Positions 59,958 to 64,000 of a DNA stretch of 64,000 nucleotides are shown one piece after another (within the stretch, counting starts at the first letter, position 1; the number at the start of each line of letters is the position of its first letter). The position numbers and the translations under genes were made by a program. The notes beneath the pieces were generated by a model. That model ran no database searches, was not told where the DNA came from, and saw only the letters and a list, made by a program, of their open reading frames with translations. Source of the DNA: Leucocoprinus leucothites (taxonomy: Eukaryota; Basidiomycota; Agaricomycetes; Agaricales; Agaricaceae); assembly GCA_013368445.1 (NCBI GenBank), contig JAACJO010000006.1, positions 248,001-312,000 of the forward strand, given 5' to 3'.

Positions 59958-61396
59958 TCATGTCTCTACCTCTACACTTTTTCTGACCAACCCAACCTTA
60001 ACCCTTCTCATTTTCCCAGAGCTGTTCGTCGATGGAACGAGGTATCCCTGCAAACTTGCCACGAGGCCCAAACGTGCCCTACTATTCGCCGCAGCAGGTG
60101 GGGGAACAACCTGCACTATTGACTGTGTTTCCACGCTATGCACCTCGATCGTTTCATTCGGAAGCAACGACGTCACATAAGGATAATCCAAGCCTAGAAA
60201 ATCGCAATCAAACATCGCTCCCGCCGTAAAGAATTTCACCGCATTAGAGAAGAGCTGAAAAACTCACAAACGGCCTTCGGGTACATGCCCCACTCTAACG
60301 TACCCCTCACAGGATCTCCATCCCCTGTAATGAAAACCCCAAGCGCACTCGCCCCCGTCCAACTCAGTATCAAAAACTCGTTTTCTCCAATCACTTCAAT
60401 AACCGGTTTCACCTCCCACGGCGTCTCTTCCACCACCTGTCGTAGTGGTAACAACTGGTACAACGAGGCTTGTTCGAGGTCAACCATATTGTAGTATTCG
60501 TTATCGGCGTAACAGAGTGCATGACCGACACGCTTTGCAAGGAGAGCGGGTGGAGAGTTAGCTGGGAGTGGGATTTCCTGTACAACACGATGAGTCAGAA
60601 ATCAAAGTTTAGAAGGCAGACAGACAGGGAGGTAGACAGACTTTTTGATAAAACAGTCGATCGTTCCGTATTAAGAACATTGCAATACCCGTTCTCTTGA
60701 TTACAGAAAACTCAACCGGCTCATTGACGACCACAGCTGGTCTTTGTAGATGCCGATGATCAACGGCGAACGTCACGACATTGCGTACGGGTTTGATAGT
60801 AGTTAACGGATCGAGAGAAGGTAACATGTAGAAATGAATCTGTCGGTCTAATGTATCCAATATCCGACTCAAGTTGCCAGAAGACAGAGTACCAAGGAAG
60901 TACGTACCGCTTTGTACAAGTAGCCGAGACAAAGAAGGCAGGATGATAATATTGTCTATCGGTTTCTCATTTGGAAGTGATTGACGGGACAATATCATAT
61001 AGGACTCGAGCTGAAACCATTACATTCAGCTCACCTTTCATGTCGAAGAGACAGAATGAACATACCACCTCAGGATCATCTGCCTGTAAAGCATATCGTA
61101 TCAGCTCGCCATTCGAACAACCAACATATATCTCAGACGCTACAATACTAGTCAATCAGCCAACGGCAAACCTTCACCAACAAAACCCATACACACCTAA
61201 AGCCTGAGCACAAGTAATCCTTGGGGGAGATGGTGTCGTAGAAGACGCATTCCTAGTGCTATCACCTTAATGTCAGCTGAGAAGTGAACCTCAATTCGAA
61301 GTGCATGTTCTTACCTTTATCTTCAATTACCACACCTGGAATCAACGGCTGGACTTGAAATGGCGGAATATCGAGCGGATTTGTCGATGTACTCAT
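59958..61396 (-). CDS. CNH-domain protein, N-terminal half of a Vps3/TGFBRAP1-like protein
   Basis: About seven exons run from the Met at 61396 (M-S-T-S-T-N-P-L-D-I-P-P-F). Blocks include C-A-Q-A-L / S-E-I-Y-V-G-C-S-N-G-E-L-I-R-Y, D-N-I-I-I-L-P-S-L-S-R-L-L-V, R-N-V-V-T-F-A-V-D, R-L-F-Y-Q-K-E-I-P-L-P-A-N, Y-N-M-V-D-L-E-Q-A-S and N-E-F-L-I-L-S-W-T-G-A-S. This is the CNH beta-propeller of the Vps39/Vps3/TGFBRAP1 group (vacuolar/endosomal tethering by CORVET or HOPS). Family members are near 1000 aa with a helical second half, but this frame stops at 59958 after about 410 residues, 207 bp short of the H2A end. It may be a truncated gene, a CNH-only gene, or miss exons. Confidence 0.75.
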
Positions 61397-62198
61397 CGTG
61401 GTGGCAAGCGAGAATAAAGTCAGTCAGCTGCACTGAACCCTACCGGCAACACAGGGCCGACGATGTTGTTCAAAGTCACGTGTCGATCATCCCCCATCAT
61501 TTCTTGAAGACATGAATGACTTCATTCAGGTTCATTCTTAACTTTTATTCCGTAACTAGCAAACTCGTGCTGAGTGGCAGTAGATCCAAGACTGCGCAGC
61601 TACCAGGTGGTACCAGGGTCGTGAAGTATGTGTGAATGTCTACAGTGGAGTGCACAACGGCATGGCCGAATCATTCCCTTTCTCTCGGGCGGCAGGGTTG
61701 CACCGAACTGCGGCAGTAGTCTGCATCGACCAGGAAACATAATGCTCTCACTCGAGAGGATCCAGCTCTCATCCTCACCGATTAAGGAACGTAATGCGTA
61801 GCCAATATGACAGGGGATTGCCACTCCGGTTGCACCAGTTCCTTGAAAGGTGTTTGACCTAGTCTCTCGATAACACCCTTCATCACTCGCCGTGCTTACC
61901 GACCGTAATACTTCAATGCTTGAACTCGAGGCCCATTACTAAGGCCTACTTGGTTCTGCTACTCCACCTCGTGCCTAAATATCAAGGTCCGGCAAATTAA
62001 CTCACTAAACTTGGACTGGTCCTTGTCTCGCAAGGCTCGGTGGTTTTTCCCTTAGCTTCGACAGAGCTGAGAGCTGATCGGGAATCTTCCTTGACGTGTG
62101 AACGACTTTATTAGCATCGTACGTGACTCCTTAAAAGCTGTGAAGATACGCTTAACAGCTCTTTCTTGCGTTCATTCACCACCTCTTACTCTTCGAAC
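61397..62198. other. Intergenic region
   Basis: There is no supported gene. A 74-codon minus-strand frame (61600-61824) has Cys residues but no motif I recognise. The right end contains the leader of the NACHT gene. Confidence 0.5.
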
Positions 62199-64000
62199 AT
62201 GTCTATCCTCTCTGGATCCCGAGATTTTGTGATCCAAGAACTTCGTAGTGTCCAGAACAGCATCATCCAATACGGACCATCCGGTGAGCTTATATTGTTG
62301 CCGTTGATGAAATCGCAGAGCTGAGTCCTCGTACCAGGCATTGATGTCCTCCTTGAAGCCTCCAGTCCTGAAGCAACAGTGGACTCTAGGGATCACTATG
62401 ACCGCCGCTGCTTCCCCGGCACCCGAGATCAATATATTACAGACATCACAGACTGGTCAATTGCACCCGATGATATATCGTCGCTGATCTATTGGATGAA
62501 GGCCCTGCTGGGGTTGGCAAGTCAGCCATCGCACAAACATGTGCAGAGAAATTGCGGTGTACTGGGATCCTTGGTGCCACTTTCTTTTTCTCTGTCAAGA
62601 AATACGACGATCCCACGCGCCTTTTCACCACGCTTGCATACCAATTATCTACGAAACTTCCTGATTATCGCGCCATCCTTGACGATAAGATTTCCAGGGA
62701 CAAGACCCTCGTACAGAAGAAGATACCATCGCAGTTTTACTCCCTAATAGTCGAGCCGTTGCAGGAACTGGAGAAGCAAGGGAAGAAAGTCAACAGGAGA
62801 GTAATCTTCATTGACGGCTTGGACGAGTGCGCGGACAAAGACGCACAGATGGAGATCATAAATATCGTTGCTTCTTCCGCTCATTCTCGGTCGACGCCAT
62901 TCCGTTGGGCGATTTTCAGCCGAGAGGAGCCGCACATCGTCTCCACATTCGCTTCCCCCAGTGTATCCTCCCACTGCTATTCTGTATTCCTTCCCATATC
63001 TCGCGAAGCTGACGGGGAGATTGAACTCTACCTGCGGGGTGGGTTCAAAAATATCCTTCGTCGTCGCAACTTCGTCCATTTATCATCCTCGTGGCCCACT
63101 GATGGAGATATCAAGAAGCTTGTTCATCATGCTGCGGGTTTATTCGCTCATCCTTCCACTGTCCTTCGCTTTATTGACGGACAATCGTATGTGGGCTTCA
63201 AAGAAACACTGGAGGCCATCCTCACCCCCAAGGCTATGCCCGGTACTCAAACCATTTCTCCGTATGCCGAGTTAGATGGACTGTATACCCTCATTCTGCA
63301 ACGTGTCCCTGAAGACATTCTCTTTGCCACGAAACTTCTTCTATCGCATATTTATATGAATGACTTTGAGTATGGCTTGCACTGGTACGCTGTTCTCATT
63401 TGCAACGAGATTGGCATCTCGGAAACCGTCTTCCAAAGCATTTGTCATCATTTACGGGCTATCATGCTTTTTCATGAACCCCCAAAGGATGCTCTCGATA
63501 AAGCCATTCGCCTTGCACATTGCAGGTACCAGCACTGTGCTACACCAATATCCTGCACATCAAGGGCATGTCGGCAGGTACTCTGTGCCGTACATGGTAG
63601 CTTCCATTTCTATCACAAATCCTTCTACGACTTCCTTTGCGATCCCGCTCGCTCAACCAACTTCTGTGTCACCATCCCGGCCATACGTGAGCAAGTGTTT
63701 GGCTGCTATATTCAACAACAATTACATTATGCGTCAAGCTTCACCCTTCAAGGCAAGTTAAGTGTTATTTATTGCATTCCCTACTCACTGCAGTATTTTA
63801 GAATTGTCACTGGCACCGGGCGAAGCTAGTTCCTCCGACTTGCTCACTTGGTCAGGTGGCTGTGACCTCCTTGGCTCATTTCATCAGTTCTATGTCTTCA
63901 AAAGTATCTCTGCAAGCTTGTGCCATGACACTCCGCAGTTTGCTCGGCTTGTAGAGACCGTTCGTTCCAGCTCGCTGCAGAAGCTGTCACAGATTGATCA
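62199..64000 (+). pseudogene. NACHT-type ATPase gene, frameshifted at the P-loop, cut by window end
   Basis: It starts at 62199 (M-S-I-L-S-G-S-R-D-F). Intron 1 is about 62285-62338. Exon 2 then reads R-R-C-F-P-G-T-R-D-Q-Y-I and S-L-I-Y-W-M-K. The next codons need one more G in AAGGCCC to give G-P-A-G-V-G-K-S (Walker A); as written the frame shifts at about 62499-62503. Downstream the frame is open: R-V-I-F-I-D-G-L-D-E-C-A (Walker B, about 62800), A-I-F-S-R-E-E-P-H-I (sensor region). An intron at about 63748-63792 follows, then exon sequence I-L-E-L-S-L-A-P-G-E-A to the window end. Such NACHT proteins are abundant in mushrooms and thought to act in self/non-self recognition. The missing base may be real or a sequence error. 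Confidence 0.8.

Overview
The window looks like a chromosome segment of a mushroom-forming basidiomycete (Agaricomycetes). The reasons are short (about 50 bp) GT-AG introns, a Plavaka-type transposase, a TET/JBP-like dioxygenase fragment, a NACHT ATPase gene, chromodomain gypsy elements, and a divergent H2B/H2A pair. The left ~55 kb is a transposon graveyard with degraded genes. The right ~8 kb (about 56-64 kb) is ordinary host DNA with several intact genes.

Layout. (1) An old Ty1/copia element on the minus strand is the base layer: 5' LTR and half-tRNA-iMet-type primer site near 31.7 kb, gag 30.3-31.6 kb, protease 26.0-26.9 kb, GAG-pre-integrase 15.17-15.50 kb, integrase 6.0-6.85 kb, and a linker down to 4.94 kb. 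(2) Two chromodomain (Tf1/sushi-type) gypsy elements are nested in it, both minus strand. Element A is 6853-15167 (5-bp target duplication TAATG). Element B is 15503-26046 (target duplication TCCTT). (3) A Tc1/mariner element (16159-17751) sits inside the 3' LTR of B. (4) Window 1-4940 is a near-identical second copy of 12812-17753. Its junction lies exactly at the Tc1 edge, as expected if unequal crossing-over between two Tc1 copies made a tandem duplication. (5) Two solo LTRs of family B lie at 36046-36675 (TSD TTACC) and 40907-41547 (TSD TAAAC); the second interrupts a JmjC-like gene.

Between 36.7 and 50.2 kb is a row of degraded minus-strand genes: DUF6532-like, JmjC/cupin-like, one unrecognised, and a 2OG-Fe(II) dioxygenase resembling fungal TET/JBP proteins. 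A 427-bp near-perfect palindrome separates that row from a plus-strand Plavaka transposase (51.4-54.6 kb). From 56 kb come an MFS transporter, histones H2B and H2A, a CNH-domain (Vps3/TGFBRAP1-like) gene that stops after its CNH half, and a NACHT ATPase gene running off the right edge with a one-base frameshift at its P-loop.

Three points stand out. Both gypsy families have a primer site complementary to a hairpin placed about 26-27 nt after a TATA box in their own LTR, which is the Tf1 self-priming arrangement. Both carry a third ORF after the chromodomain with the same double zinc knuckle. Across unrelated elements and genes, reading frames are broken mostly by CGA-to-TGA changes, a mark of deamination at methylated CpG. 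Coordinates of multi-exon and degraded genes are hand-derived and approximate where stated.
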